A DNA stretch of 64,000 nt from Capitulum mitella. Taxonomy: Eukaryota > Arthropoda > Thecostraca > Pollicipedomorpha > Pollicipedidae. This document shows positions 1 to 11,790 of the stretch, one piece after another. The position numbers and the translations under genes were made by a program. Position 1 is the stretch's first letter. Each line of letters starts with the position of its first letter. The notes under the pieces are model-generated. The model saw nothing but the letters and a program-made list of their open reading frames with translations. It was not told where the DNA came from and ran no database searches. The stretch is from the NCBI GenBank assembly GCA_030062745.1, contig CP099844.1, forward strand, positions 26,536,596-26,600,595, given 5' to 3'.

Positions 1-420
1 CTGTAAGCTATGTCCTGCTCGGCGGCCGATGTCCCTGCGCGGAGACTGGTGTCCCTGCTCGGAGACATGTGTCCTTGCTCGGAGACTTGTGTTCCTTATT
101 GGCGGGCGGCGTCCCTGTTTGGAGACCGGTGTCCGTGCTCGGCGGCTGGTGTTCCTGCTCGGCGGCTAATGTCCCTGCTCGGCGGCTGGTGCCCCTGCCC
201 GGCGGCTGGTGTCCGACGCCGGTGGCTGGTGCCTCTGCTCGGCGACTGGTGTCCGAAGCTGGTGGCTGGTGTGTGCCGCCGGCGGCTGGTGTGTGCTGCC
301 GGCGGCTGGTGTCCGGCGCCGGCGGCTGGTGCCCCTGCTCGGCGGCTAGTGCCCCTGCTCGGCGGCTGGTGTGTGCTACCGGCGGCTGGTGTCCGGCGCC
401 AGTGGCCGGTGTCCGGCACC
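1..420. repeat. 20-nt minisatellite, about 21 units
   Basis: Tandem units of exactly 20 nt, typified by GGCGGCTGGTGTCCCTGCTC, start at 1, 21, 41 and so on to about 420 with no visible insertion or deletion; only substitutions separate the units. The array may continue to the left of the window. Because 20 is not a multiple of 3, all three frames of the repeat stay open, which explains several long Gly/Arg/Pro-rich open frames here that I do not regard as genes. Confidence 0.93.
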
Positions 421-1793
421 GGCGCGTTTCTCTCCAATTTCGCGACATCGATCACGCGCGAGAGCCGGCGGCCGCCGAGGCGTCCGTTTCCGGAAATTAA
501 TAGCGGTCCGGCAGCGGGCAGGCGGCGTCGCTCGGCGCTGTTATGACGCGAGCCGAGGCCCGCCCCCGAGTGATGTTCTCTGCCCGACATGGGCCCACTC
601 TCTCTGGCTCGGAGCGGGCGAAAGTCCGAACAGGGCCGGCCGGCCGGCGTCCAGCCCGCGGACGCGGCTGTCCGTCGGCGTCCGGCGCCGTCCGGTGGCG
701 TCCGGCCGGCGCCGGACGGTCCGGGCCGGCGCAGTCGCCCCTCCGGCGTTGCCGTTTCGGTAGAGGCCCGCCGAGGGGGCGCAGCGGCCGGCGAAAGCGC
801 TGCTGTTGTGACACGGTGGGACCGCCATCTCAGGACTAATGATGCACGAGTGGAGAGCTGCCTCAAGAACGGTGATGGAATCTGCGGACGGAGAATTGAT
901 TCACGCCCGGTCCGCCCGGCCGGAGAACATTGCCGCCGTCCCATCATGTGATCCGTTACGACGGTCGTAATTGGTCCCTCGTTAGAAATCGGGACGTGAT
1001 TCATGAGACGCGTGCCACCGACGTCAACTCTTCTCCGCGAGTTTCTCCCAATGAATCCGTTTAGCAACCTGATCGCAGCTGGTTAATGCATGACGAAAGC
1101 CTGGTAGTAGGTGTCTCCGTTACGCAGGATGGCCGCGGAGAAAAGGAAACAAACGATCGTTGTACGGAGTGAAACGAAATGGTTATTCAGGAAGCGACAC
1201 TTTGTAATGGAAACAAAAGTGGCTTCAGCAATAGAAACGCAGCCTGGTGATATTGGAATGTGGCACGCGCAGTAAGCATACTTGTCTATCCAGGGCATTT
1301 TTTACCCCAAGCATGTCAAGGAGCGTGGTTCTGCGTTCCATTTTAATCTATCTGACCATCGGTCAGTAATTCCGAGTGGATGTCGCCGTTGACACCAAGG
1401 TAATCTGATTGGTGTTCTTTTTCTCATGATTTCCAATACTCCATTGATAGCCCTGCCGGGAGCTCGCCATTGAACCGTTCCCATCCTGCCCCATTCAGTT
1501 TCAGAAAAAAAATTAACGGAAAGGGAATTATTTCCAATTTATGGTCGGGGCACTTCAGTTTAACGCTGGCCATTGCGGTGAGTCCAGGACCGTGTAGAGA
1601 CATTGTACAGATAGACTTCCGTTGCTCGTAAGCTGTGAAACACTCTGAATTCATGGTCTGGTGAAAACAACACGATCTAGCGGCAAGAAACGGTGACTGC
1701 CTCCTCAGCTTTAGAACGTCATCAGCTTCCCTACAATGACGCCGTCAACTCTCGTTCCTGCTCAGCGTCTGAATTCAGGCACGCCACCCGCCC
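421..1793. other. non-coding stretch, GC-rich then ordinary
   Basis: Bases 430-830 are very GC-rich with many GGCCGG and CCGGCG motifs. Bases 840-1790 have ordinary composition. I see no convincing exon, RNA gene or transposon here. Confidence 0.5.
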
Positions 1794-2060
1794 CCGTCTC
1801 CGGTCTGAGACAGCAGCTTCTCCCGTCTCCGGCCTGAGACAGCCGCTCGGCTCCTGTCTCTTTTCTGAGACAGCAGCTGACCCCTCTCCGGTCTGGTCTG
1901 AGACAGCCGCCGGCCTTTGTCTCCTGTCTGAGACAGCAGCTGATCCCGTCTCCGGTCGTAGATAGCGGCCGGCTCATGTCTCCTTTCTGAGACAGCAGCT
2001 GTCCTGTCTCCTGTCTGAGACAGCAGCTGGTCCCGTCTCCGGCCGGAGACAGCCGCCGGC
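1794..2060. repeat. tandem array of GTCTC-N6-GAGAC hairpins
   Basis: Nine units of roughly 30 nt. Eight carry a GTCTC (or CTCTC) arm, a spacer that is usually 6 nt, and a GAGAC arm, followed by AGCAGCT or AGCCGC. Unit 6 has lost the GAGAC arm. Each intact unit can fold into a 5-bp stem. Unit spacing is irregular (about 28-36 nt), unlike the 20-nt array at the left edge. Confidence 0.85.
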
Positions 2061-3563
2061 GCTGCGTCGACAGCGCAGTCCGCGCCGTGCGAGTCGCCGT
2101 TCTCTCGGAGACCGGCCGGCTCTGACCCCGCGGCCGGCCCGGCTGCGATGAGGCCCGACGGAGGCGCGCCGTCCGACACGCCTGGCCGCCCCGCAGCCGC
2201 CGCCGGCCGCCGCGCCCGCTGCTCGCGCCGCCCGGCGGCATTGTGCGCGCCGAAATCGTCGCGGTGCACCGCTTTCGCCTCTCGCGTTTTTCGGCGGATC
2301 GCGCCGACGGGCGTGGAGGATGAGTGGGGCCGATAGCCGGAGTCGGACACGATTTCCCGAACACGGGCCCGCTCCGTTGTTGGCCAACAACGACGTTTCA
2401 CGATGATGTCGTCGTCCTCGTGAAAGCCGATGGTGTTGCGTTTATTGGCCGCCAAGCGCTGCATTGTGTTCACCGTGACGCGCTCCTCTTGACCTCAGCC
2501 ATAGAAAGTGCGCCTTCCGCACAATTCGGCCGTATGTCCCGTTAAAATGTGATTTCTTGCATTTAACATCCTCCGTTAACGAATAATTTTACGAGGATTT
2601 AAGTCCGCGGGTTTTCTCCAGACAATTAGACCGCCCAGTCAGCCACACTATGCATCCCTGAAACTATGCACCGTCATCAGAGGATCGTCGTGGAGCCCTA
2701 CACTATAATTTAGTAGCTCACTGTCGTGGATTTACGACACATTGTTCCACCGCCCCCGAGCCATTTGTGTATTGATAGTTGGCCATGGACCTTAACGGCT
2801 GTTTCGGGCGGTGCGGTCGTGAATGCTTTTTACTTCTGGCTCTCTTGAACCGTGATATATGTTTACATGGTACTTGGATCTTTTGATCTGGTTAGATTTG
2901 TGCTGCTAGTCAGTACTTGGCGGATATTGCAGCCATAAACATGCTGAGGTCGTATTTGGTATGGATTTCATTGCACATGATAAACATGCTTTGAAGAGGA
3001 GTGGAAAACGTACGTCATATGGGTGATTTAGTTGTCGCAGGATTCGACGCAAATCTCGTGACATTTCAAGCCGAATATATAATGAGATACAGGGTAAATA
3101 TAGACTGTTTGAGTTTCTAGGCGATGCCCACGCTCTCGGATTTCTTGCGTGACGGCATGCCTCTTCAACACTAGAAGTTTCTGACACGTCATTATCATAT
3201 CAGCGGCCAAACATAAAACAAGCCTTGTTTACATCGGCGTTCTCCGCGTCTAAATCACAATCCGGTCCCGCCCCGGCTTGTTTTGCTCGAGCTCAGCGCT
3301 AGTCGTGGCGGCCAAGGTACCGTTCCGAGCTCGTGCGCACGTGCAGTTGCCGCCGGCAGGCTCGTTAAATGGCGCAGCGGCGGGCGGCGGCGCCGGCTCG
3401 CGCGCGCGGCGCGCGGCAAACCCGGCGCAGTCTCGGTTCCGCGCGCGGCGGCGCGGGAGCCGGCCGGGCGCGCCCGGCGGGTAATTATATCACGGGAGCG
3501 GCGTCCGCGGCGTGTAACGGCGCGGCGGCGCCCCGGGCCGGCCGCGGCCGCGGCCGGCGCGCG
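2061..3563. other. non-coding stretch
   Basis: A CpG-rich segment at 2061-2340 is followed by lower-GC DNA to 3250 and a second GC-rich rise at 3270-3560. No exon, RNA gene or repeat array is recognised. Confidence 0.5.
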
Positions 3564-3741
3564 GGCCGGGGCTGCCGCAGCCCGTCCTCCGGCGCCGGCC
3601 GGGGCTGCCGCAGCCCGTCCTCCGGCGCCGGCCGGGGCTGCCGCAGCCCGTCCTCCGGCGCCGGTCGGGGCTGCCGCAGCCCGTCCTCTGGCGCGGGCCG
3701 GGGCTGCCGCAGCCCGTCCTCCGGCGCCGGCCGGGCCTGCC
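3564..3741. repeat. 33-nt minisatellite, 5 full units plus a partial
   Basis: Units begin at 3564, 3597, 3630, 3663 and 3696. Each reads roughly GGCCGGGGCTGCCGCAGCCC followed by GTCCTCCGGCGCC. Because 33 is divisible by 3, every frame gives an 11-residue peptide repeat and long open frames appear on both strands. I take these as by-products of the repeat. GCTGCCGCAGC inside the unit is itself nearly palindromic. Confidence 0.92.
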
Positions 3742-6038
3742 GCCTGCGCTTCGAACCGGCGCCAGACGCTGCGGCGCGACCGCCTCTCCGGCCCCGGAGC
3801 GCTGCTGCGGCCCTGCTCCGCGCCCGCCGCTGCGGAGGCAGGGCGTACTTTGGTGACCCGGCGGGAGTGGCAGGACTGGTGATCCGATCCCCGTGGCTCG
3901 TGTCGGTCCTGTCCGGACCGCGCCCCGTCTCAGCACGTCTGACGGGTACGGCAGCTCTCACGTCGGCCGGCGAGAATGCGGGAAAACCTCGGCAGCCAGC
4001 TACGTCTCAATGCCCCTGACACTGCAGAGATTTGCCACGCCGAGAGGCGAGACAACGTATGGAAATCACATGCACTAATGTCGCCCGGGTGGCCGTCTGG
4101 CCTTGGCTCGGCATTAGAAGTCGCTTTGGCACGTTTGGATTGAGCCTTTACTATCGGTGGGCGCGGTTTGAGTTACGAGCGGTTGCTGACTGCGGCGGCC
4201 ATGTCGTTTCCAAGTTAATTCCCCGGCGACTTGCACTTTCATTCATCATTCATCAGTCTGTGCAGAGCGACTCGGAGAGACGTTTGTTGTACGGCCGATC
4301 CTTTCCTACACAGGTGTCTGACCATGTCACGGGTCTACGACGCCTGAATGTGGCTGGGGATGAACATCGCTCTCCGCATCGAGAAGCAGCAAAATGGAGC
4401 ACTTGCGTCAAGGCAGCATGAAATTGCATCATTTTTGACGCAAAGCGGTTGGAAGTCTTATCACTTGTGTTCATTGTTGTGGAATAGTTCGTAAGTGGAA
4501 AACTTGTCACTTCTGTTCATTGTTGCTGATCTTTTCTCAACCAGGTAAGGTCATCAAAATGAACTGGAGGAAAAAAAGTAGCACATACCAACTTATCGCA
4601 TAGTACTCCAGTTGCTCCTTTTATTTGAAAGCGAATCGCTCTGAAAAGTTAAGTTCGTGACTCTTGTGTACGTTTCTTGAACACATCTAAAAAAATGTGT
4701 TTGTGCTCTGGAACAGCTCATGACTGCATAAACAGCACAGCCAAGGAAATACTTTCACCTGCGCTATACCTTTGTCGTCCCTGCCATGTGATTCTTCTTC
4801 CTTATCACAAGGTCTTGAGCACTCCGAAGCAAGCAAGCTGTAGTCATGTTATTATAGTGTGGTTTGGTGATCTGGTTCAGAGCCTTCGACTCCTTTCAAC
4901 AACTGGTCTTACATGCCTTCATGGGCTGATCACCACAGCCTCGCAGCTAAAACTAGACCTGCTGCTTTCTCCGTAATGGCGACGATGTTACGTGATAGCC
5001 CCTCCCCCGCGGACGCCACTTAAGAGTCACATTAGGCTTTCCTCGGCCCTCTGCGACAAGTGTCTCACGCGCTATCTCGCCTGGGACCGGCCCGCTCGGG
5101 GCAGACACCCCTCGGTCCATCTGACAGCCTCCCTATTAACGGCTGAAAACGGCCCTGCTCAACACTGCTTCAGCAGCACGGCCACTTTCTCCGACGCACA
5201 CTGGGCGGCGCATGGCGCGCCACCGCGCCATTAACGTCGCCCGGCGTCCGGCGCGCCTCGAGCGCGGGCCGTGCCGCCGCGCCTGGCGGCGATCCTGACG
5301 CGCGCGGCGTACCCGGCGCGGCTCCCGGGTCCTCGGGTCCCGCGGGCCGCCGAGGTCGGCCGAAGGCCCGGGCCTCGAGTCAGGCAGCCTCGAGTGGAGG
5401 AGAGCGGCGGGCCGCCTCGGGCAGACGCTGCACAAGGCCGAGTGAGGGGCCCGAGCGGGGCCGGCCGGCAGACGCAGACGGCGGCGGTGGTCCAGTGAAA
5501 CGCAGACGCACGGGCGGTCGGCCGACGGCGTCCGCGTTCGGGCGAAAGCTGGTCGCCGCGGGAGCCTCGCTCACACATCTGCAACATTTCAGTTCGAAAC
5601 TACGCGCAAATCGTGCGGAATAATCGGTAATGCGACGGCGAATGCCGAAGAAGGTCGGAAGGAAGAATGTGGTATCGATATCAGATCATTAGCGGGAGAT
5701 CGGCTCGTAATCCAGTGCTCTTACACGCGCGTTTTAATGATCTGTTTTGCGATTGTCTCTCGCCAGGTATTTTCATCGAGGTCAATCACCGATCCGCCGC
5801 AAAAACAATGTTAATCGCATTCCCATGCCCCAATCAAGGCCGGCGGATGTCTTGACCAGGTGTCGCTCGCACAGAGGCCGCAGCTGGCCACCCGAGAAGG
5901 CTTTTAACGGGCACGACCGGACCCGGCGCTGGCCGTCGCTGGGTCTGCCGCCCAGCGCCGTCGGTCGCTGGGACAGCAGGGGACGGTCGGGTGCTGTTCA
6001 CGGCCGTCCGGCTGCGTCCGGCGCCGGTCGTCCCGCCG
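3742..6038. other. non-coding stretch
   Basis: Mixed composition: GC-rich at 3742-4020 and 5200-5560, ordinary at 4030-5190 and 5570-5930. Nothing identifiable as a gene. Confidence 0.5.
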
Positions 6039-6152
6039 GGCCGTCCCACCCAGGCCATCCCACCAGGCCGTCCCACCAGGCCGTCCTACCAGGCCGTCCC
6101 ACCGGGCCGTCCCACCAGACCGTCCCACCAGGCCGTCCCACCGGACCGTCCT
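6039..6152. repeat. 13-nt minisatellite, about 9 units
   Basis: Tandem copies of GGCCGTCCCACCA with single-base variants (GGCCATCC, GACCGTCC, final G for A). The array sits at the end of a CCGTCCGG-rich segment. Confidence 0.88.
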
Positions 6153-9100
6153 CCGCCGAGCCGTGCCGGCGGGCGTCATTACCTGACACGCTCGATCGCC
6201 GCGCCGGTCGTGGACGTAATGGTCCGGTGATGGCCGGTCCTCCTTGGCCGCTTCCGGTGCGCGGCGGACCGGCGCCGCCGGGCTCAGGGGCTCCTTCCGC
6301 GAGCCCGGGGCCTGGCGGCGGGCTCGGCCTGGGCACCGCAGGCCACCCTCGTGCTTGAGTGACCTTCAGATCAGGTGTGTGGTTCTCTGTAACCTGAAAA
6401 GCGTTCGGTGCATGAGGTTTTCTTTTCATCGGCGGATCCCGCACAGAGAGCGTCTGTTCGGGAAGTCACGAACAGTTGGCTTTGTTGGGGACCATCCCGT
6501 CTCTGCTTGTCCGCTGCACCCTGGCTGGGCCACCTTAGAAAAGTCAGCCGTGTTCAGCCAGCCACCATAAACTCGCCCCCTGACTAGGCCAGCTATGTTG
6601 CCTGTCGTGTCAGTGTCGTAATGTGGCATTCATTTCGTGCCTGGAAGTCCTTGCGGGTGGTTGGGTTTTTCTTCCGAAATATGCTGACCTAGCATTTGGA
6701 AAAACGTCGTTCCACTGCAGTTTGTGAGTAGCTTTTATTAGTTCCAAAATGGTTTCCATAGGTATTGCCGATCAGTTTTTCGTAAACGATTTTCCGTGGT
6801 GGAACCGTACTTTCCCCTACGGCTGGCGTTCAAACCGCTGGCAGATTGCGGAACGATCTTACCACCTGTTCTCAGGTACCTGGATTCCATTAGGTGGGTC
6901 TGATTTATCTTAAATCATCGCTCTTCCTGGCATTTTCATTTCTTCCAAGAGAACACAACATCTGCTGTCCGGGTGAAAAGTCGACAAACCTAGCCGAGAC
7001 TCGGGAGAGGCGTCCGAGGTAATTGGTTTTCGGTCTCGTTTGTCTCGTCTGTGAATGTTGGACGGACGTTGTTTTTTCTTCCCCTCTCATTGTCGAGCGT
7101 TGAGAAACTGTTCCGAGGAAGTCTCTGCGTTTTTGTTATAATAATGGCCACGGTTGAGAGCGACCTTAACGACTGGCTCTGCCTCAGTAATGCCGGCTCT
7201 GATGGCCGGCTGTATCGCACCGGCATCAGATCTCGATCAGTTCCGTTACGCGATTCATTTCATCTCTTTTCCCGCTTCCCGACACGATGGAGGAGCACGG
7301 GCCGGTCCATCGCCGATCATCGAGGGGAGAAGGCATGCCCTGGCAGTCGCTGGTCAACCTGTGGTCCCACCTGAACAAGCGTTGTTTCTAGAGATAACAT
7401 GTTGTAGCACATACAAATCTGATCATAAGAATCACAGGCTTAGTATTAGACTCTTGATAAGCCCCTGTTGCATCAAGCGAAATTCGTCATCCGACTGCGC
7501 AAGCACGGGAAAGTATGTCCGAAGCACTAAACGATTTTTCCTGTTTTGCCACAACGAAAAAATCTCCCGCGTCACGCGTTGCCGTGACTCGTGACCCCTC
7601 GGAGGGCCGTTTTTGCCGACCTTTAGGATCCATTCGTTCAGTTCTGCGGCGGAACTCCGTCACGGGTCGGCTGTCATATTGGAGCGGACTTTTGAGGGCC
7701 GACATACACAAAGCCAGAGAGCCGGAGTGCCTGCGAAACCACATCCACCTCGCATATTTACCGAGTGCGCTCGGGCCACCGTCTGTGAAAGCCGACGCTG
7801 ACCCGCGAGCGTCGTAAAACTTTTTTGACGTCGCCCCCCTTGACCTGTCAGGCGATTAAAAGGACGCAAATAATCGTGTTTTTCTGCCGTTCAGGCGACC
7901 TGCAGCGGCCTGCCGCCTATCCCCGTCATCTCAATCGCTCCCCTGCTCATCTGCATTCGGTGCACTGCCGCCGCCACGTGAAACCCGGCGCCGTGAGGCC
8001 TCGGACGTCACGTGACCCCCGCCGCGGCGGACGAGGCCGGTCACCTGACCTCGGCCGGTCTGCGGCCGGCTGTTGGACCGGCCTCCCGGCTGTCGCCGGG
8101 TGACGCCGGCTTCGGTGGCCGGCCGTGCAGCGAATGCGACGCCGTCCGGCTGCCGGCAGCGCTCCGTGCCCGTGCACTGATCACGCCGGCCCGTGAGAGG
8201 AGAGAGCGAGAGGGAGCGGGCCTCCGCCGGTCTCACCCTGACCTTCGGAGAAGAGGGCCTGGAGTGGGCTGTCAGACTCTGCAGCGGGGAGACGCGGGGA
8301 GGGCGTTACACCACTCGTCGGAACGACTCCCAGACAAGGACTTCAGACCCCCAGCGGAGAGGCGCCGGGGCGGGGTTTCTGATTCTGCGCCCTGACGCTC
8401 ACAGTGCGCTGAATGACCTGTCTGCCCTGAACTGTCGGTGAAAGCTCCCCGGTGACTGGGGTTGCAGCCAATCCATTGGTACGGTTTTTTCCCGGCAAAC
8501 AGGGCACTGACGTACGCCAGGGGAAACGCTAGAAATTAGGTGCAACCGGTGAGCTGCGCTACGGAGTAGTGTTGCGACGGGTTTCTGGCACTTTATCGGA
8601 CTGCTCAGAAAGGCTACCTGGCATCGCAATAAAAAATCGCCATGGTTTCGCCAGTCGATGTTATTTGAAAACCTGTTAGGAATCTGTTAAGTACGGGTCC
8701 ATTTGAGTCACCTTGCAAGACCTACTACGCCTCAGCGTTGCACTGCGGGGAGGATGGCTGCATAGTAACCCAATGCATATGCCGCAGAGCCGCGTGCAGG
8801 CCTTTTGCACCACAGCGTCTGAGATGTCCAGGCCTCGGGCCATACAAACAGGCTGGAGTGGCAGCAATTTCCATTATATTGAGGTAAATATAGAACCAAG
8901 AATAACCCACCAAGGCAAATAAAGAACCAAGGAAATATCGTTGAAATGAACGATCGCCTTCGGCGGAAAGGCAGTCGGCGGTCTGCGCTATGTTTAAATC
9001 CTGTTATGTTTCATTGGCAAATTGATATGCATTGGACAGAACATGATATGGCGAAACTTGGAAACATTTTAAACACAAGATATGCAGAAACGTATTTGGT

Positions 9101-11199
9101 TAAAATATATGTGGCTGGGGCAACGGAAACCTCATTTGAAAAACTGCTTTGGAGGAATTTCTTGAATGTGTGGAATTTTTTTGTGTTTCCAGTTACGTTC
9201 AGAGCAGACAGACACGCGCTCAAAATATTCGTAACCAAGGAACTTTTGCGATGTCACCTTGACGTTTGCTTGGCCATTGTTCTCTTTTTCGAATAGTTTC
9301 GTGACAGGACTGCCAACTAGCGTAGCAGCTTATCCTCGTTTGCTCTTTGCAACGTCGGGTGGTTGGAGCCGGAAGCAAATTTCGAGTGGAGGAATTGCAC
9401 CGAATGAAAGACATTTGAGAGTGAAAGACATTTGAAACTGTAGCTCGTCTTGTTTGTTATCCCTGGGTCCAGTTTCTCCATCCTTAAGAAACAAAAAAAA
9501 AACCTGTTCCCTGTAGAAGCGCGCCAGTATCTCTAGACGCAGCTGAAAATGTTTTTAATGATAGCTTCTGCAATCTCAGAGAAGTTTTGAGCTCCACCAA
9601 AACTGGCAAAACATATGGCTCGACAACTGCGCTTGAATTCGAAGTTCCATTGAGACTGCCTCAAGCTGACGCCACCAGAGACGCGCAACCAGCCGTCGAC
9701 CGCCTAACAGGCTTACATTAAACCGTTAATTCTTTCACATCATCGTGTTAAAGCCAGCTGAACGGTCACGGTCTAGTGTTGTCGACACCAGTGCCATCTA
9801 TCCGCGATCATGGGAACTAACCACGAATACAGAACTGCGTACTCCACGTAAGGCAGGCAGTTATCTCTTCGGCGTGCGTGTAGGAGCGCATAGGGAACGT
9901 GGGCAGCCGCTCTACCAATTATGGTAAATGTAAATGCTAGACCCATGGTCTTTCACGGGGAAAATGGCTTCTGGATGTCTTACCCAACCAACTCTAAAAA
10001 TGCTCTCACACGCATGTTCTTTGGGGACGGTAAGGCTCATTATACTGGGCAAATTAATGGGCGAAGTACAGATCAAGAAAAATGTAGAATTGGTAACCCG
10101 AACATTTTAACGTCTTGCACCTTGACCGCGTTCAGCCAGTTCGTAAAACACGTCGATCTTCCGTTGCGGCAATAGCTCGACGTGAAGACAAAGTGATACA
10201 CGAATTCGTGCCATTAATCGTCGGTCAGATAAGCAGCCCCTGCAATGCAAAACGCCCCGTCCGTTTGCGGATTTCGCGGCCAGATAACCTTCGGAAACCC
10301 GGTGTCGTCAGGACGTTCCTTTCTGCGTCCCTTCCGTGCCTCGGGGGCGGGGACATTCCTGGCGCTGTCTGGTAGCTGGGGGAGACGGTGACAATGGAAT
10401 CCCCTCCCCCGTCAGCTCACCCTTCCCATGCCACAGGGTGATGCTCGTTTTTCATAGGTCTGAGTGTGTGGGACTCTGAAATCGTGAGTCTTGGCATTCA
10501 GCGACGGGGACTATCGTCAGCGCTTTCGTATCAACGATGTTAGCAACACGTCGTGACATGCAAAACTAGTTAAGATGCCATGCTGATAAAACCAAGAACC
10601 CGGTGTTAAAAACTTGTGTTTTAACATAAGCTGTGCAGTAACGCTCAGCGTTAAAACAGATTAGTTCAGCGGAGGTCTGCAAATTCAAATAAGGGCAAGT
10701 TACACTGTTGCTCATGAAAATGTCGGATGAACTAGATTTATTCTTCGAAATGCATGGATTAAGGCACCCAAATTTTGAAGGCATTTTTTTCTGTCGTGTT
10801 TGCTGACGAGTTTGAAATTACGGATTCGGTAGTGTTGTCTCTAACTTCCCAAAATGCATATCGATGACAACTAACCGTCCTCGTACGTCATGAGTTATCT
10901 ACCAGAACTCATCAATTTGTTAATTTCATTTGATCTTAAAGCTCGAGGGCAAGACCACGCCCTTCGTTTCACGTCTTTACTCTCCACTGCATGAGCGGCG
11001 GTCATGTCAGCAGTCGTCTCCCCCACTCTCGTTTGGGACTGAAGAAGTGCAGTGTTTCCAGCCGCCTCTGCCCACCATGCCCCGCCGCAGTGGGTCGGCT
11101 GGCCGCCGCCCCTGCCGCGGAGCTCGCCGGGGCGGCCGGACCGGTGCTGGATCAGTCACCGGGCACCGGCTCACCTTGAGAGAGCGCCTGCCGGCCGGC
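6153..11199. other. about 5 kb without a supported gene
   Basis: A CpG-rich block at 7900-8400 is embedded in lower-GC sequence. A 116-codon ATG frame (8946-9296) is listed separately. No splice-bounded, protein-like exon, tRNA or transposon terminus was found. Confidence 0.45.
8946..9296 (+). other. 116-codon open frame of doubtful coding status
   Basis: The frame starts at an ATG and runs 116 residues through sequence of ordinary, rather A/T-rich composition, so it is not a GC artefact like most long frames here. The predicted peptide is rich in Phe, Leu, Trp and Val towards its end. I recognise no family, see no signal peptide or motif and no poly(A) signal close behind. It may be a chance frame or the remains of a mobile element. 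Confidence 0.12.
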
Positions 11200-11209
11200 C
11201 GTCAGCGCG

Positions 11210-11480
11210 CGCCGACCGCTGCCGCAGCTGCAGTCGGCGGCTGCAGCCTGCCGGCCGCCGGCTCTGTCTGTCGCTAGTCTGCCGGCCATGGCTGTGACTA
11301 CCGCTTCGTCTGCCGGCTGCAGCTGCAGTCTGCCGCTGCAGCCTGCCGCCGGACGGCATGCCTGGTTGCCGCTGGAGTCTGCCGGCCGCAGCTCTGTCTG
11401 ACGTCGCGGTCTGCTGATCGCAGTTCTGCCCGCTGCGAGTCTGCCGGTTGCCGAATTCTGTCTGCCGCTGGTCTGCCGGC
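11210..11480. repeat. degenerate CTGCCGG / CTGCAG-rich repeat
   Basis: Irregularly spaced copies of GTCTGCCGG, CTGCAGCTGCAG and GTCTGCCGCTG fill this segment. No fixed period can be read, so it is either an old minisatellite or a simple-sequence expansion. Confidence 0.5.
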
Positions 11481-11635
11481 GCTGGATTCCGTCGACTGCA
11501 GTGGCGCGGCCGCGTGGCACTGCCTTATGAGGGCCGCGAGGCAACGCCGATTGGTACCAATGTCTGCCGGTTCTCAGCTTTGTCCGTTACCACCCGCGTC
11601 TGCCGGGCCCGCCTCTGTCTGTTCCCGCCCGTGTC

Positions 11636-11790
11636 CAGGGACACGGGGAGGGAGGGGGCAAGGGGGCAGCAGACCCCCAAATTTTTGGGGTTTAACACCG
11701 ATGCTATGAACGTTGACTGGAAAGAAATGACCCAGAATGTTTTTCCCCCCTCACCCCGCCCAAACGCCCCTGTAACTGTGGAGAAATTCC
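11636..11790 (+). mobile_element. dispersed repeat copy (G-run / CCCCCAAATTTTTGGGG type)
   Basis: A run of G-rich sequence leads into CCCCCAAATTTTTGGGG, then a tract containing GACTGGAAAGAAATGACCCA and a C-rich tail. The order of blocks matches segments at 30218-30345 (+) and 34312-34445 (-): G/C runs, then an A/T-rich TTTTTGGAAATTTT-like core. I infer a short non-autonomous element family. No coding capacity or clear target-site duplication was seen. Confidence 0.4.

Noticed and set aside
1794..2060. CRISPR-like repeat array
   Set aside because: Eukaryotic context, irregular spacing, no unique spacers of constant length and no cas genes.
3283..4019. Long Arg/Ser-rich open frames over the 33-nt repeat
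   Set aside because: The repeat length is divisible by 3, so open frames on both strands follow automatically; no splice or poly(A) support.
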